A stretch of 31,679 bases of DNA. Source: Thermoleophilia bacterium (GTDB lineage Bacteria; Actinomycetota; Thermoleophilia; Gaiellales; SKUG01). Under the pieces are notes generated by a model. That model had not been told where the DNA came from. It saw only the letters and a list, made by a program, of their open reading frames with translations, and searched no databases. Below are positions 30,952 through 31,679 of the stretch, piece after piece. Location: the NCBI GenBank assembly GCA_025964455.1, contig JAOPYU010000335.1, positions 1-31,679 of the forward strand, in the 5' to 3' direction. Each line of letters begins with the position of its first letter. The first letter of the stretch is position 1. The position numbers were made by a program, and so were the translations under genes.

Positions 30952-31679
30952 TCAGCAACCCCCCCGCGGCTTCGCGTCCTTGGTGGTGGTGAATCCGGGT
31001 CGCGCGCAGAGCCTGTCGCGGTCGACCACGTAGAGCCACTGGTTGGTGCCCTTGCCGGCAACGCGGATGCCGGGCGTCGACTGCAGGAGCCGGTGGAGGT
31101 ACTTGGCGCCCTTCGGGTGCAGGATGATGGCGTCGACCTCCTCGTCGATGAGGAGGTCGATGCGCTCGTCGGCGGTCAGGCCGTCGCCCTTGGTGAAGTC
31201 GCCGTCGATGAAGGAGACGGCGCGGGCGAAGCGTTCGGGGACCCGGTTCTCGGGAGTGAACGCGGTGTGGCGCGGCACCGACGACACCGCGTAGAGCGGT
31301 GCGAGGGCCATGGCCATGTAGCCGTTGCGGCTGCGCGGATCGGCGAGCACCACCGACCCGGTCGGCAGCTCGCGCAGGCCCTCGGCGACCTGCGGCGCGA
31401 ACAGGCGCAGCTCGGCCGTGCGCATGTCACGCGGGAGCCGGTCGAGGCGCCCCTCCTGGAACAGCTCGCCGACGCTGCCGTAGACGGGCACCGCGCCGAT
31501 GAGCAGCACCACGGCGGCGATCGTCGTGGCGTGACCGGCGAGCAGCTCCGTGGGCCAGCTCCACTCCTGGGCGATGCGGATGCGGAGCGGAATCGGGCGC
31601 TTCCCAGCCCGCGCGGCGAACGTGACGAGCCAGCAGAGGCCGCCGATGAGCAGGATCCCGAGCAGGACGGTGAGCACGC
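30952..31679 (-). CDS. C-terminal part of a polytopic membrane protein, possibly a GT-C-type glycosyltransferase (partial)
   Basis: About 242 residues, the 5' end lying beyond the window. Two membrane helices (MLTVLLGILLIGGLCWLVTFA in outline; TTIAAVVLLIGAVPVYG) precede a soluble C-terminal domain with GLRELPTGSVVLADPRSRNGYMA, an acidic segment around FIDGDFTKGD, and EEVDAIILHPKG. Many membrane glycosyl- or mannosyltransferases end with such an outside domain in which a Rossmann-like strand (VVLADP) recurs, but the catalytic first loop is not in the window, so this is tentative. A 43-bp palindrome follows the stop. Confidence 0.6.
   Translation of the reverse strand, partial: VLTVLLGILLIGGLCWLVTFAARAGKRPIPLRIRIAQEWSWPTELLAGHATTIAAVVLLIGAVPVYGSVGELFQEGRLDRLPRDMRTAELRLFAPQVAEGLRELPTGSVVLADPRSRNGYMAMALAPLYAVSSVPRHTAFTPENRVPERFARAVSFIDGDFTKGDGLTADERIDLLIDEEVDAIILHPKGAKYLHRLLQSTPGIRVAGKGTNQWLYVVDRDRLCARPGFTTTKDAKPRGGC

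Overview
The window is about 70% G+C, uses GTG and TTG-free actinobacterial-style starts, and contains several TANNNT -10 boxes sitting 6-8 nt before a start codon, the signature of leaderless transcription. Together with the gene content (actinobacterial-type homogentisate dioxygenase, UvrA2, HxlR and OmpR/PhoB regulators, a secreted trypsin with a bacterial Ig-like tail domain) this suggests a free-living high-GC actinobacterium, possibly Thermoleophilia/Solirubrobacterales. The class assignment is inference. No transposase, integrase, phage gene, rRNA or CRISPR array was seen.

Layout. 1-4.6 kb: an unidentified gene end, a metal-binding (HMA) protein, then a c-di-GMP module: a GGDEF-REC diguanylate cyclase, a small Gln/Pro/His-rich protein and a divergent REC-HD-GYP phosphodiesterase, followed by a flavin reductase and a Cys-rich protein. 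4.6-7.9 kb: two translationally coupled XRE regulators behind a palindromic operator, and a UvrA2-type ABC ATPase. 7.9-10 kb: HPPD and a fumarylacetoacetate-hydrolase-family enzyme. 10.06-17.64 kb: a tightly packed minus-strand operon of seven genes (histidine kinase, histidine kinase, receiver, PAS kinase, receiver, membrane HEAT-repeat protein, GT2 polysaccharide synthase) with 4-8 bp overlaps; the GT2 and the second kinase carry single-base frameshifts. 17.7-18.9 kb: homogentisate 1,2-dioxygenase, divergent from that operon, so the tyrosine/homogentisate pathway genes are split by the sensory/polysaccharide operon. 19-25.4 kb: a small protein, an MscS channel, a membrane protein, an orphan DppC-like permease, RNase D, a DivIVA-like coiled-coil protein and an unknown membrane protein. 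25.4-31.7 kb: Hsp20 with a CIRCE-like site, tRNA-Arg(CCU), a secreted trypsin with a poly-Asp tail, a VOC protein divergent from an HxlR regulator, an OmpR-type two-component pair, and the C-terminus of a polytopic membrane protein.

How the parts may work together. The HPPD, FAH-family and homogentisate dioxygenase genes cover 4-hydroxyphenylpyruvate to fumarate/acetoacetate except for a maleylacetoacetate isomerase, which is not in the window. The GT2/HEAT/kinase operon looks like a signal-controlled exopolysaccharide system, and c-di-GMP synthesis and breakdown proteins lie 7-8 kb away. Intergenic regions are unusually rich in long dyad-symmetric elements lying just after stop codons. Two of these are copies of one 49-bp palindrome family, two share an 11-bp arm with a 17-nt spacer, and two are flanked by duplicated 3' ends of the neighbouring gene.
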